64,000 bases of DNA from Clarireedia homoeocarpa (Eukaryota; Ascomycota; Leotiomycetes; Helotiales; Rutstroemiaceae), in NCBI GenBank assembly GCA_001465935.1, contig LNKV01000004.1, positions 620,001-684,000 on the forward strand. The letters run 5' to 3'. A model generated the notes under the pieces. It was not told where the DNA came from. It saw only the letters and a list, made by a program, of their open reading frames with translations, and made no database searches. The number at the start of each line of letters is the position of its first letter. Within the stretch, counting starts at the first letter, position 1. Below, one piece after another: positions 35,054-48,778 of this stretch. Position numbers and translations under genes: made by a program.

Positions 35054-35813
35054 GAGTTAAAACGTTTTTGGATCTGCGTGGGTTCGGGTGCAGTTGTAAT
35101 TATAGCGGTAGCGGATGATACCATGTCGGCAAATTGAAAAGACCAGAGAGCTGGGAAAAGCCTGTTTCCGCGTTGACTTGATTCCATGTGCAGCTTTGTG
35201 CGCAGGTGATCGTGAATGTCTCAGTTGGCGATCTAAAGAAATTTCGAGGAAGAAGATTAGCAACCGAACCTTGGAGGGAACGAGACTAGGCTTGGTGGCT
35301 ACTCTGGTGTACTAAGAAGGAGTACTGTATCATACCCTCCCTCCCTATAGGTGAACGATATGCATGCATGCAGTGCAGCATAAGGCAGCTACTGTAGAAT
35401 GAATGGATTGGCGAGATCTTGTTACAGTACCCCACTAAAGGAGAGCGAAGCGGAGTTTAAAAAAGGCCTATTGATCATATCTGGAGAAGAAGTATATACC
35501 ATTCATTGGTTTGGCAGTAAGGGTAGGGAGTAGGCAGACTGGTGCAACGACAAATATCTTCCATAGCTAATTAACAAATCACACGGCATCACTGGTAGGA
35601 CCTAGATGGTAGACAGTTGAGCTATGAACAAAATTTCTCATTGAAGAGTGAGTAGAATATCTGCTCTATGTTCGTACATGCAGTATGTATACACAAGTAA
35701 TACGACGTACTAGCCCATCATCAGCTATATAGTCCGCCGGACAGACAGACAATGATATCTCATTATTTTGACCGCCCAAACGCCATTTCAACAGTTCATT
35801 ACCGTTACCCACA
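35054..35813. other. Convergent intergenic spacer
   Basis: 760 bp between the SAD1 and RRP9 stop codons. No coding or repeat feature beyond a short atgcatgcatgc run near 35360. Confidence 0.5.
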
Positions 35814-37580
35814 CTATCTCTCCTCTTCCGCCGCATTCCCGTTTTCAATTCCCTTAACGCCATTACTCAACGACTTCCTCTCCACCTCAAAAATCACTGC
35901 TCCATTCCTCCCCGAAGCCATAACCTGCCACCGACCCATGCGATGCGTTTTGCCTACCGCGGCAACTATACATATCCCATCTTTACCTCGATCGCCGCGC
36001 TCGAAAACCGAGAGATCATTTATGATGCCGCGGGCTGGGGTTTGGGACTCGGGATTTGGTTTGCCGTTTTTGGGGCTGGATGTGCCGTTCATAGATACAT
36101 CTGGTACGCGACCCACAACACCCATTGGCTCGAGGCTTTTCCTATCGGGACTTACGCGCCATGCGCGGACGACGCCGTCCCAGCTGCCGCTGAGGACTAC
36201 ATCTGAGTAGGGGATCGTGGTTAGAGCTGTGATCCATCTCGGTTGTGGCTGAGGAATGATTATATTAGCCGGATCTGCCTCCGCAGAAGCTTCGTCTGGT
36301 TTGAGTGGTTCTTCAACGCCGTGCGTAAGAGAGATCGTGAAGATGGGTTTTTTCTTGTGCATAGTCCATAGTGATAACGAGCCGTTGTCGCCGCCCGTGA
36401 TGAACATCTCCTCGTCGACCATGGCTACCCGATCGATGCTGCCTTCGAGCGTTCGAGGTTCGTTGGGGTTGGAGCTATGGCGGGATTTTTTCTCCCCTCC
36501 ACCGCCGCGGAATACGAGTTGGGTTTCTTCGACGACTTTCCAGAGACGGGCGGTGCGGTCTCGTGCTCCAACTGATATGCAGCGTTCTTGCGCAAGAGCG
36601 GCGATATCTACTACTTCGTCTTGATGGCCGAACAAGGTCTCAACGTATGCGCCTTCGTCTAAACTCCAAACCTTGATTGTTCGATCCTTGGAACTTGAGT
36701 ATAATTGGTTTGTTCCCCTTCGGAACGCGAGACCAGTGACTGCATCTCGATGTTGTGAGAAGACCCGGATGGGTTTGAGGGTTTCTGCGTTCCAGACAAT
36801 AATTTTGCGATCCTTCCCACCCGTTACGACGAACTTGCCATCTTGTGAAGCAGCAACCGTAAGTATGGTATCTGTGTGTCCCATAAAAGCTGTTTCCTTC
36901 GCCTTGCGTTTGTTCCCCCGAACAGAAGCTACCAGAGTCGGCTTTTTCCTAGGCGGTGGAGTAGGCTTCTTGCTCTTTTTCTTTCCCTTCTTTTGTGGAT
37001 ATTGTTCTCGCGGTAGCTCTTGTATTCTCCATTTCACCAACCACATGTCCTTGCTCACAGTGTAGACATACGGCGCACAAGTAGCGACACTTGTAACGGA
37101 CTCGGAATCTTTCTTGAAATAGCAACTTGATGCTTCTCCAAACTTCAATTCGTCTGCCAATTGCCTGTATATTTTGCCCTTTGACTCGGCTACATCTTCT
37201 TGTAAACGTTCGGCGATCAAATCTCGATCGATTTCCTCTGCGTCGAACCCAACTTCCTCTTGAACTTCTGATCGAATATTTTGCAGATATCTTTCTGCCA
37301 GTTTCAGCCTTCTCTCAGCAGCCGTTTCCTCCTCTTTTCCTTCCTCTTCTTCCTCATCAGATGAAGTAAGTGCCAGCTCATCATTATCGTTCCTCAATTG
37401 GTCCCCATCACTTTCAGAATCGCTCCCAGAAATCGATTCATCTCTTTGGGGCCTTTTCGCAGGCTTGGGATCTTTCGCTGGGTTTTTGGACGCAGCAGCT
37501 AGTCTTTTCTTGGGAATTTCCGGGACATCATTACGCTTGCGCTTTTTCTGAACATTGGGGATTGTGAAGAAGGAGGACAT
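35814..37580 (-). CDS. rrp9: U3 snoRNP protein RRP9 (U3-55K, WD40)
   Basis: WD40 subunit specific to the U3 snoRNP; it binds the box B/C motif and is needed for 18S rRNA processing in the nucleolus. One exon, 588 aa, from the first ATG in the frame (MSSFFTIPNVQKKRKRN). The N-terminal 110 residues are basic then acidic (DEEEEEGKEEE). The family helix AERRLKLAERYLQNIR at about 105 precedes seven WD repeats, including GHTDTILTVAASQDGKFVVTGG, SSSKDRTIKVWSLDEG and SVGARDRTARLWKV. A late repeat has GSWDGVVRAWRV. The length is near that of yeast Rrp9 (573 aa). Divergent from PRE1 across 494 bp. Confidence 0.94.
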   Translation of the reverse strand: MSSFFTIPNVQKKRKRNDVPEIPKKRLAAASKNPAKDPKPAKRPQRDESISGSDSESDGDQLRNDNDELALTSSDEEEEEGKEEETAAERRLKLAERYLQNIRSEVQEEVGFDAEEIDRDLIAERLQEDVAESKGKIYRQLADELKFGEASSCYFKKDSESVTSVATCAPYVYTVSKDMWLVKWRIQELPREQYPQKKGKKKSKKPTPPPRKKPTLVASVRGNKRKAKETAFMGHTDTILTVAASQDGKFVVTGGKDRKIIVWNAETLKPIRVFSQHRDAVTGLAFRRGTNQLYSSSKDRTIKVWSLDEGAYVETLFGHQDEVVDIAALAQERCISVGARDRTARLWKVVEETQLVFRGGGGEKKSRHSSNPNEPRTLEGSIDRVAMVDEEMFITGGDNGSLSLWTMHKKKPIFTISLTHGVEEPLKPDEASAEADPANIIIPQPQPRWITALTTIPYSDVVLSGSWDGVVRAWRVSPDRKSLEPMGVVGRVPDVSMNGTSSPKNGKPNPESQTPARGIINDLSVFERGDRGKDGICIVAAVGKTHRMGRWQVMASGRNGAVIFEVERKSLSNGVKGIENGNAAEEER

Positions 37581-38074
37581 CGTAATTGTGGTAGTAAATG
37601 GAGGGAAACCGTCGGAGTGGGACTGGACGGGCAAAAAAATGTTCTATCAAAATAATTTTTTGGATTATGGAAATTTCGCGACAGGGATCCGCTTCGAAAG
37701 ATGGAGCGGCCGCACGTGATGGGGCACTATGGTCTAGATCTCTTTGGGAAAGTCTTACTTGAACAAGTTTATATAGTGAGTATGAGATAAAAGCATGCTT
37801 GAGCAATGCATTGGAGTTAAGAAGTGTGTATAACTACGAATAAACACATCGGAGGTATTTATATAAGTTTGTACCAGCGTTGCGGTCTTCAAAACTCCCG
37901 CCGTTGGCCCAAGTGAGGGTACTTAAGGTTTCTACGCTATGTCGTAAAAAGGCTAGCGTCATAATCGACGAGGCAGCGAGAGCTATACGCGTTGGAGCTC
38001 CAATGTAATAAAGTAGGTATTTGCAAGTATCACCTTTCTTTAAAGCTTCATCATACAACTCAAATACTATCAAC
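37581..38074. promoter_or_regulatory. Shared divergent promoter of RRP9 and PRE1
   Basis: 494 bp between the RRP9 start codon and the first base of the split PRE1 start codon. I looked for the yeast proteasome element GGTGGCAAA and its complement and did not see it. Confidence 0.5.
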
Positions 38075-38795
38075 ATGTATGTATTCCTTAATTCAGACCT
38101 ACTATTGCCTGCTAACATTATCTCTTTGATAGGGAGGTATTGCTTGGATTGACAGGCAAGGATTTCACCATCATCGCAGCCTCGAAAGCTGCCATGAGAG
38201 GTGCCACTATTCTCAAAGCTTCTGATGACAAAACAAGATCATTAAACCAACACACATTGATGGCATTTTCTGGGGAAGCAGGAGATACCAGTATGTGTCT
38301 TCTGTCCACCTACATGAACTCTACTGATCACAACCTTCAACAGTTCAATTCGCCGAATATATCCAAGCCAACGCTCAGTTATATTCCATGCGCAACAACA
38401 TCGATCTTTCTCCGTCTGCAGTCGCACACTTTGTTCGTGGCGAACTAGCCAGATCCCTTCGCTCCCGCAAACCGTACAATGTGAACCTCCTCCTTGGCGG
38501 TGTCGACCCTATCACCGATAAGCCTTCGTTATACTGGCTCGACTATCTGGCGTCTCTTGCCCCGGTTCCATATGCTGCTCATGGCTACGCACAATACTAC
38601 TGTCTTTCGATTCTTGATAAACATCATCACCCTGATATTGATTTCGAGCAAGGAATGAAGGTTCTCAGAATGTGCACGGATGAGTTGAAGCGGCGGTTAC
38701 CCATCGACTTCAAAGGGATGATAGTCAAGGTGATTACAAAAGAGGGTATCAAAGAGATCGAGTTTGATGACAGTGCGAGGATTGCTTGCCCTTAG
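38075..38795 (+). CDS. pre1: 20S proteasome subunit beta4 (PRE1 / beta type-2)
   Basis: Non-catalytic beta-ring subunit of the 20S proteasome core. Exons are 38075-38076, 38133-38290 and 38344-38795, giving 203 aa. The start codon is split: AT, then a 56 bp intron (38077-38132, GTATGT donor, GCTAAC branch site), then G. The protein begins MEVLLGLTGKDFTIIAASKA, matching the beta4 N-terminus, which starts without a propeptide. Further family motifs are SDDKTRSLNQHTLMAFSGEAGD, FAEYIQANAQLY and RRLPIDFKGMIVKV. As expected for beta4, there is no catalytic N-terminal Thr. The ATG read straight through gives an unrelated frame that stops after about 20 codons, which supports the split start. Confidence 0.94.
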
Positions 38796-41098
38796 AATAC
38801 AGGCCAACATTGTGGGCGAGGTGAGGGAGTTGCTGAAAGCACAGTAGAGGATGAACATCTTATGACATTAGGGATGAACTATGATTGAGGAACTGGATGT
38901 ATTATAGCGTGGCATCAATGGCATGAATTGGCGATCCATATAATGACCGAGCAGCGGTGTAATCATCGTCGAAACTGGGGAAATTGGGGAGATGGTGTTG
39001 ATTAGGGCAATGGTAGGAGCTCACCCCAAGTGGGGGTCAGCTTCTCCATTCAAAGCCTAAACTGACCACAGCTTCCCCAAGTTGTCTCATCCACATCTAC
39101 TCGTCAGCTTGAATCATCGTGAGGTGGTTATATCCAAAATTGAAGCTTACCCCTTTACTTGACATAGTAGTTTCATATGATTGCCATGCCGTGGCGTCAT
39201 ACGTCAATCACCGCTATGGCATACTGACGCATAAGCGGCGAAACTCTTGCTTATACACCGCAACGACAGTGCGACTTCTGAGGAGGCATATCACTATCAT
39301 GAACTACGTTCTCACGTATGGTACCATCGGCGTAGGTTAGTTGCGTGATATACCACCCTGGTCAAATCGTGAAGCCAAGTACTATCTTACAATAAAAGTC
39401 GTAGGCAATGCGACCTCAAACTTTACGTTTGATCAAGCCTATGGGAGGACTGCCAGAGCTAGACGCAAGCACCTATCTTTTGCTCGGAACTAAATACTAC
39501 AGTAAATGTCTGCACGGAAGTTTCTTTCATCACTCTCGGCATCCAATAGGACCATCAGCCGGGGGGAGAAAGAGTCCCCAAACATAGAACAAACCAATGC
39601 CGTATGCGTACCGATGCAGATGAAACACAAATCAAGATTGTGTAACATGCATGATATTGAAAAGTATTTTGACACCTTGTGGGTGTGATCGATGCCATGA
39701 TCTCGTAGCAGAGAGTTGGATGGACGATGGCGTGAAAAAGACGCGGTGCGGTCATTGGTTGAAGTATAATCATTGGTGTGCGGCACATGGATTTGCCCTA
39801 CCTGTTCATCCATTTACGCAACCATACATACACATTACGAAGGACGAGGCCATCAGCGAGCGGAAGTTAATGGCGGTGAAGAGAATTATCCAGAACTTGC
39901 TAGTAAAGAATGGGGGGATACATACACTTGCCAGAATAGAGATCTCCCAAGTAAGTTGGTCGATGAGATAATCCATCCACTGGTGATTTATTTCATCCAG
40001 ACGTATGTAGAGTGTATACAGGAGAATTTCCATTTCCCTAGTCGGACGATTCATGATTCGGGGTACCCGCCAGGCAGCCACAAGTGACTGGAAGGAGCCA
40101 TCACCACAGCCAGAGTGGTCCACAACAGCAGGGGGTACACCAATCCACCGGTCCCTACTAAGCTCGAGTCCAGCAACAGAGCGTTTGTTCTCACTACGAT
40201 GGCAAAGCAAAGACTGCCGCTGCTGTTCGTACATGATGTGGCAGTTCAAGTCAGACTGGAGACTGGAGACTGGAGACTGGAGACTGGAGACCGGAGACTG
40301 GAGACTGGAGACTGCACAATCCAGTCTCCAAGAGCGAAAACTGCAAAGCCGTATTACACGACGGGCTGTAAGCAGGGAACATCCAACGCCTTCTCGCCTG
40401 TTCTGATCGCCTCGAACCCTTTCCGTGCATCTAAAAATGATATAACCAAGTCACTAAGCCATAACCCTGAGCCCTAATGAAGGATAGCGTGGGGTTTATC
40501 TTTGCCGCTTATCGATATTCGGTTAAACGTCTTTTCGATTTTTTTTTGCCTCCAACCCTTGGAAACTCTTTTCACCCTTCTATGAAACTTCTCTCTTCCT
40601 TCCTTAAAACCTTTACCCTTTCCTCCAAAAATACAAATTCCTCATACAAACTCTTAACACCTACCTCCTTTACGAATAACCTCATTCTCTTTTCGTTTTT
40701 CTACCTTTGAAAGTTTCTTTTCTTTCGAAGGTCTTCAAAAGCAACAGAGTTGTTACGTTCACGATCGATTGTCCTAGAACGTTTCCTTACCAAAAAAAAA
40801 AAAAAATAGAACACTCTCTCTTTTCTTATAAAGAGATAATCGGGAGGCAACAACCGCAACTGTTCTTTAATCGTTTCCATCGCGTTTCGGTTCTTAGATT
40901 TCTACATCTTCAAATTTTATCTTCGACTTTCTACGTTCTCTAATAGATTCCCACGGTCTTTTACGAGAGCTGAAAGTTATCAGAACAACGACTTCGAGCA
41001 GTCGATTAATATTACGATAATACGTCCGTCGATCACGTCTCACAGAACAATTTGTTATTCTCGCAGATCTCAGTTTTGATCAACGAGATTCATCCAAT
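38796..41098. other. 2.3 kb intergenic region with a long DED1 leader
   Basis: No gene is supported between PRE1 and DED1. Overlapping open frames on both strands at 39.5-40.25 kb lack domains. From about 40480 the plus strand is pyrimidine-rich, then contains an A14 run (about 40793-40806) and probably includes the promoter and a long 5' leader of DED1. Confidence 0.5.
40254..40313. repeat. 7 bp microsatellite (GACTGGA)n
   Basis: About eight and a half copies of GACTGGA with one substitution (gaccgga). A reverse-complement piece (ccagtctcc, 40321-40329) follows directly, so the last units can fold into a short hairpin. Confidence 0.9.
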
Positions 41099-43261
<2,163 letters not shown>

Positions 43262-45200
43262 ACCAACAGGTTCCCTTCTGTGTTCCTTTATGGTCTTTAC
43301 CTCCCTTCTGGTATATACCAGACACAGAATACGGTCGTTCTTGCAAGTAGGCAAAGAGCCACATCTCTTTGTCAGTACTTCGCTGTCTATTTCTCTCTAA
43401 TTTTTGTTTTTCTCGGTTCGGCACATTGCTTTACTTCGGATTATTCTGCACTTTTCACGATTTTCTGGTGGCGCCACATCACGAGATGAGTTAGCTTTTG
43501 CATTTATGCGATAGAGCCGACTTTAAACGTGGTTTCGGCCATTGATCGGCATATGATAGAACTAGTCTTTTGTTTATGGCTGTCTGTCGCCTCGTCTCGA
43601 TACCCATATAGATTAAGGGCGACTGGGCAGACTGCATGAGATGTCAACACTTTACGGCGTACCGGTCATGATGCTTTTTTATACCTGGGAAGTGGGTGGT
43701 GGTAAAAGCTTTTACCTGGGTCTTTCAAGAACGCATTATGACGGTTATGTTCTCCGAAAATCAGCTTTCTTATGACGACTATCATGAATTTAGGTCATAG
43801 AGGGCTCCACCGATGAAGATCTTGCACAAATCTTCGTTGTTTGTTTTCCCTTGCATTTTTTTTTGCTCCGTTTTCTAGATAGATAAAAGTGGGGGTTCAT
43901 CTTCTTGAGTTTTTCTTCTTGATGTGCTAGGGTTTCATGATGGCACATAGAAAGGAAGGATATCATTCGAGAGCTGAATCGATGGCTTTCCTCGAAACTT
44001 TTCATTTTTCTCCCATCATCTGCGAATGGGGTGTCTTTTTACGAATCGATTTACGACAGTGGCACAAAAAGTTAGAATAGGCATTTCTCTTCTCACATGA
44101 GGAAGAGTTGGTGCTTGTTCTCATTGATCGCCAATGGCATTCGGAAGTGCTCCTGTCCATTCAGGCTGAGACTGAGACTGGGACCCAAAACGCTGGCATG
44201 TTAGCCAGCAGGCAGAATGATTGATCTGCTTCACATGATGGAGGAAGGAATAATCGGATTGATAGAAGTTCGATATCAATACAAAGTCTTTCCACACAAA
44301 TAAGTTTACTTGGACTTGAATATGACGAAATGTGTTGTGACCTAAAGTGACAGGCTATGATTGGGAGTTATGTTCTACTGCACCGCGTAAGCTCGCACAT
44401 GCGATTGTCATCCATGCCGTAAATCACCAGTGGGTGGGTGTACCAACTATGCGGCCAACTTCGGATTTCTGATGCCTGGTATATTTATTACACTAAATCA
44501 TATATCTAATTTTTCAAGTGTAGATTGGAAATTAAGAACTTCAACATATCGTTGTTTAAGTCAAATTTAGACATTAAGAACTAATTGTTGATGAATAAAT
44601 AGAGTTGATGGAGTTGGTTTGTATGAAAGCCTTTCCCTACCCACAGTAGCATACATATACTGTGCAATTTTTGGTGATATGCAAAAAGTCTCTCCTGCGC
44701 AAAAAATAATTGGCCAGTAATAGACAGCACTTGAACAATGATGGAACAATCAGAAGATTCAATTTTCCTCGGATTTAGTAGAAAATTCATTTGAGGATAA
44801 TACTTCACTACAGCACTTTTTTTTTTTTTAGGGCATCCTGGACGAATTTTAATTTTGTTTGCTGTTACTGTACTCTAGCCTAACTATATCGAAAAATACT
44901 CGTCGCTGGCAAACCCCCCCCCTCCCCCTCCCCCCCTTTTTTTTCTGTTTTTTTTTTCTTGGCCTACAGTGGTATCAAGCGAGCAACTAAATCGTCATAA
45001 CTTTGCTTCACTGTCCTATTGTTCTTTTTTCTTTCCCTTTTTTCGGATGATTCCAATTCCACTTCGTTACCACCATTTCCCGCTTCATTCCTACAGCCCT
45101 CCCCTCATATGATCTACTCCTGATCCTCTTCCTCTTCTTCGTCCTCCGCCACTTCATCATCGATCACTATCAGCTCCCTCTTCCCTCCCTGGACTGGACT
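43262..45200. other. 1.9 kb intergenic region
   Basis: Contains the DED1 3' region, the MITE-like copy B, and a T14 run (about 44817-44830). A strand-biased pyrimidine tract follows at about 44907-44960 (C9 and C7 runs, then T8 and T10 runs). At 45114-45200 there is a possible in-frame continuation of the gene ending at 45201. No independent gene is seen. Confidence 0.5.
44425..44615. mobile_element. Decayed relative of the 12.2 kb MITE (copy B)
   Basis: The left arm (CACCAGTG...GTGTACCAACTATGCGG...GGATTTCTGAT) matches the left arm of copy A over about 45 bp. The right arm GTTGATGAATAAATAGAG matches A's GTCGATGAATAAGTACAC. The middle is AT-rich and not alignable by eye. The outermost termini have drifted and I cannot fix the target site or the exact right end. 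Confidence 0.5.
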
Positions 45201-46925
45201 TCACATCGATGATCCTCTCCCTCTTCCTCGCCGAACAGGAGCCGGCATACGATAAGGAGCTGTAGGTGAATCAGACTGATTCCCCATTCCCATGGAGCTA
45301 CGCCCAGGTCCAGAATTGGTCGCAGCTTCGGCAAATGTAGATTCCGCGGGGAGTTTCTCGTAATGGAGAGAACGGTTGGATGGAGGGGGGTGCGCTTGAG
45401 CTGGCGATGGTCTGCTGGAGTTGCTCTGTTGAGGATTTGGGGCGCTTTGGGCGCTTCGAGATGCATTGGGGGGAGGTATGTGCTGGTTGGGATGTGGAAA
45501 TGATTGAGGGTGGTAATAGTGATGATGGTGGTGGTGGTAATGCACTAGGTGATGATGTATCAGTTGCCCTCGACCTGTATTTTGTAGATTCCCGGGCGCG
45601 GACTGGACTTCTGCGTTAGTGGAGGAGATGCGTTGGAGATTGGTTGGGGCCGGTTGCGGGTATCTGTGAGAGTGAAGAACATCCCCAGTGAATGTTTGGG
45701 AGGCATTGTTTGGCGCGTAGGGGAATGAGTAGAGTAGCGCGGATCGAGGAGCCGAGTGATATGGTGTGTCGGGAGATGTTGGGATGATCCTGCCTTGCAT
45801 GAGAGATGGGTTGTTGGATATGGCGCGGTTGGGTTGGGGTGCGAAGATGGTTTCGTATGGGGGAAGGGGGCGCTGTGGGGTGACAGTGCTTGTATCGTCA
45901 GGGCCTAGTGGTTGAGTTTGGCTTCGGTGTGGATGGATTGAGGCAGCAGATGAAGCTGAAGTAGATGGCTGAGAAGGGACGGTAGGGCCCAGTTGGCTTC
46001 CTGAAGAGAGACTCGACTTGACTGGATGATTGGGTAGTGGTTTCTTGAAGGGTGCTCGTCTAGGAATTGGCCCTGGTGGAAGTTTTTGTGCTTTTCTCTG
46101 ACGGCTAGTAGTCGCCACTTGACTCGCTTCTCGCTGGGTTTGATCAGCTACTGGTGGTCTAGCACTGCTTGATCTCTTCGCAACAGCTTTAGGCCGACCT
46201 CTTCGCTTTGGGGTAGCCGGCTTAGGAGTGGCGCGTCTTGATACTGACGCAAAATCCGGTATCTCACCAACAGATTCAGATGGTGCACCTTGCGTATTTG
46301 CTCCGTCTGGTTTCTTTTCACCGTCAGGAAGCGGCCCAGCATGACTTGCTACTTCGGCCAAATCATCCAGTGATGCATTTTGCCGCAAACCTATTTCGTT
46401 CATCAGCATTGTTTCCTCATTCGATCCTGCTGTTCTAGGAAGATGAAGCATACCCTTATCCCCAATCTCCCTCTCCACATCCCTCTTGACCTCATAAAAC
46501 AACCCCATAATTCTGTTTATCTCATTTATCAGCTTTTCGTTCACATAATGGGGTCGCTTTTTCTTGGAGATTTCCTTTTCCACATCTTCCAATAGCTTGC
46601 AGGCGACGGCCAGGATGTTGGCTTCTTCACGGTGCAATTTGCCAGGTTTGGGATTGGGATTGAAATTGTCATTCTGGTACTCGGGACTTTTGGTGAAATC
46701 ACCTTTATGTAGCCATTCGGTGAAGTCGGAGAGTTGGTACGTGTAGGTTGTGAGGAGCTGGATGGTGGGGTTGTCGAGAGACTGAAAGCAGGGGAGATAC
46801 GCTTGCAAGTCAGCGAGGACTGTTTCGGTTAGGCGGAACAGCTGGGAGAGTTCGAGTGCTTGAGACATGGTACCTGGTGCTGTTGGTTTTGATGTAGGTG
46901 CTTTTGTAGGCTTCTCGGTCGCCAT
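45201..46925 (-). CDS. Hypothetical protein, conserved-looking N-terminal helical domain and disordered tail
   Basis: Function not recognised. A single exon of 574 aa. Residues 20-170 look globular and helical (MSQALELSQLFRLTETVLAD; VACKLLEDVEKEISKKKRPH). The rest is low-complexity: basic KPATPKRRGRPKAVAKR (an AT-hook-like GRPK), Pro/Ser/Gln-rich stretches, a His/Tyr run (YHHHHHHYYHP) and a final RRGRGRGSSM. A nuclear, nucleic-acid-associated role is only an inference from the basic motifs. Directly after the TGA, the same frame stays open for 28 more codons with an acidic end (ELIVIDDEVAEDEEEEEDQE, stop at 45114-45116). A 57 bp intron (donor in CGTATGC, acceptor GTCCAG) or stop readthrough could add this tail. 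Confidence 0.72.
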   Translation of the reverse strand: MATEKPTKAPTSKPTAPGTMSQALELSQLFRLTETVLADLQAYLPCFQSLDNPTIQLLTTYTYQLSDFTEWLHKGDFTKSPEYQNDNFNPNPKPGKLHREEANILAVACKLLEDVEKEISKKKRPHYVNEKLINEINRIMGLFYEVKRDVEREIGDKGMLHLPRTAGSNEETMLMNEIGLRQNASLDDLAEVASHAGPLPDGEKKPDGANTQGAPSESVGEIPDFASVSRRATPKPATPKRRGRPKAVAKRSSSARPPVADQTQREASQVATTSRQRKAQKLPPGPIPRRAPFKKPLPNHPVKSSLSSGSQLGPTVPSQPSTSASSAASIHPHRSQTQPLGPDDTSTVTPQRPLPPYETIFAPQPNRAISNNPSLMQGRIIPTSPDTPYHSAPRSALLYSFPYAPNNASQTFTGDVLHSHRYPQPAPTNLQRISSTNAEVQSAPGNLQNTGRGQLIHHHLVHYHHHHHHYYHPQSFPHPNQHIPPPNASRSAQSAPNPQQSNSSRPSPAQAHPPPSNRSLHYEKLPAESTFAEAATNSGPGRSSMGMGNQSDSPTAPYRMPAPVRRGRGRGSSM

Positions 46926-47926
46926 GATGCTTATGGTAATAGTTGATTCTTGATGCGTTGAGTATGTTATGAAGTAGATTCTGAGGGTAGGAGGCCTGTT
47001 GATGCAGCGATAATTATATTAATTTCTAATGAGAGACTTCGTACAGGATATGGGATAACTGTTGTATTAACTCTCCTGTAGTAACTCCGTTATAATTTAC
47101 CTGTTCATGGAATGTCTATACTTTCTATCTATACGGCAGAGTAACATGTGTCGCATTTGATTGGTGAATGGGAGCTGGAACAAGAAAACTGTTGTTTTGT
47201 TGTAACTAGTTGTTCTGTGTGACTGTTGCCTAGGACGTCTGTTTATTACAGCTGTGGTGGGAAGTTCCATGCATTGATAGAATATCCCTTGGTCAAGAAG
47301 CAAAACAATGTGTTTGATTGTCAGGAATCTACGTTGAAATATGAAGTACATGAGGAGTGCCCACGTCTGTTGCTCAGTCATTGTACTCCTATTTAGGCGA
47401 ATGTGAAGCTATCACTATCGAGTCGTGTGAAAAAAGAACCTACAATAGTTTCATCAAACACTCCTACGACATTTGTTACATCTACTACATATATAGAAGA
47501 CTTCGTAGACTCAAATAAGCAGTTGTTCTTGTGGTGACGTTGCTCATTAGTTGCATGGTGAATTGGATTTCTGTTGTGCCTGCTTATATAGTTCTAGTAG
47601 GCATTCGCGGTTCATTGGGCACATACATACGCACTCTGAACAAAGCAATCTTGATATGGATATTAAAACTAGCTGGTCTATTCACTCGGTTGATTGAACT
47701 CAACTTCGGACGAAAAGGGGAATGTTGTCACTTCATTTACGTTGTAGAAGGAACGACCCACAATCGCTGTTAATCACTTTCAAATGTCAGCAACACATTT
47801 CAGTCAAATCTTGTATCAAAATCATTTATTTCACATTCGCCTCTTCGGTTCACGAATCGCATTTTAGCGATCTACTTCGTGAATAACGCCCATATTCACC
47901 TGCCACAAATCACCACATCTTCCTTA
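46926..47926. other. 1 kb intergenic region
   Basis: Divergent spacer between two unrecognised genes; it holds both promoters. No other feature recognised. Confidence 0.5.
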
Positions 47927-48778
47927 ATGAACTACGGTAATCTGAACAACGCCGTAAAAACCCTATTAAACCAGGAGTTTTCCTACCTATATTCCAGCTT
48001 ACCATCATTTGCACATTCTCCACTGGACGAAAATCATTGCAGAATGTTTCCCTCTGAGCGTGCCGAGCATTGGAAAGTATATAAATGGATTGGTGGAACT
48101 GTTGAAAGAAGAGCCACGATAAAAGCTGCTACGAAGAGCGAACTGCCTCCGTCATTACGGCCTTCAGCCAAGCCGCATATAGTATATTCGTGGTCACTAG
48201 ATCCAGATTATCAAGACGATCCAGTCCCACAAGCCGTGCCACCACATGTTCCCAAAAGACCACAGATCGAAGGAGCAAAGTACGTAAGCAATGGGACTGC
48301 TCCATTTGGATCGCCTGCTAGGGATGTAATGCGGAGAGGTGAGCTCTTCGATCCAACTCTACATTTCGATAATACTAACGTACGTCTCTGCGAAGGTCTC
48401 ACAGCAAACCAAGCCAAACCCCTCGAACCACTTCAAAACGACGGTCCTGATAAGCTGGGGCCAGGATTCGAAGAGACTGTTCCTCCTACCTATACCAAAA
48501 AAGCCCAGCCAAGAGATAATTTGCGCAAGAAGGCTACGAGAAGCCGCGCAAAAGTCATTCCTATTGCCCACAACCCGAAGACGAACAGAAGAGGCGCTGC
48601 CAAAATTGACGTCTTTGAGCCAAGGACAAACTTCGCGACAGAGGCACGAGCTAAACGAAAGCATGCTACTGATCTTAGAGATGATGAGGTGAAAAACGAG
48701 GAGGGTGTGAAGAGCACAAGAAAAATTCCTCGACCGACTATTATCAATAAGAAAAGTCCCTCTCTTGCTCGGGGATAA
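47927..48778 (+). CDS. Hypothetical protein, basic C-terminus
   Basis: Unrecognised single-exon frame of 283 aa from the first ATG (MNYGNLNNAVKTLLNQEF); the frame is open 16 codons further upstream without an ATG. Residues 1-80 look folded (FPSERAEHWKVYKWIGG). The C-terminal half is strongly basic and probably disordered, with NLS-like clusters (NLRKKATRSRAK, EARAKRKHA, KSTRKIPRP). There is no signal peptide, membrane span or known motif. Length, even codon use and lack of an equally long antisense frame support a real gene. Nuclear localisation would be a guess. Confidence 0.6.
   Translation: MNYGNLNNAVKTLLNQEFSYLYSSLPSFAHSPLDENHCRMFPSERAEHWKVYKWIGGTVERRATIKAATKSELPPSLRPSAKPHIVYSWSLDPDYQDDPVPQAVPPHVPKRPQIEGAKYVSNGTAPFGSPARDVMRRGELFDPTLHFDNTNVRLCEGLTANQAKPLEPLQNDGPDKLGPGFEETVPPTYTKKAQPRDNLRKKATRSRAKVIPIAHNPKTNRRGAAKIDVFEPRTNFATEARAKRKHATDLRDDEVKNEEGVKSTRKIPRPTIINKKSPSLARG

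Noticed and set aside
39490..40250. Possible gene or pseudogene downstream of PRE1
   Set aside because: Several short frames on both strands, none with a recognisable motif and no splicing solution that links them.
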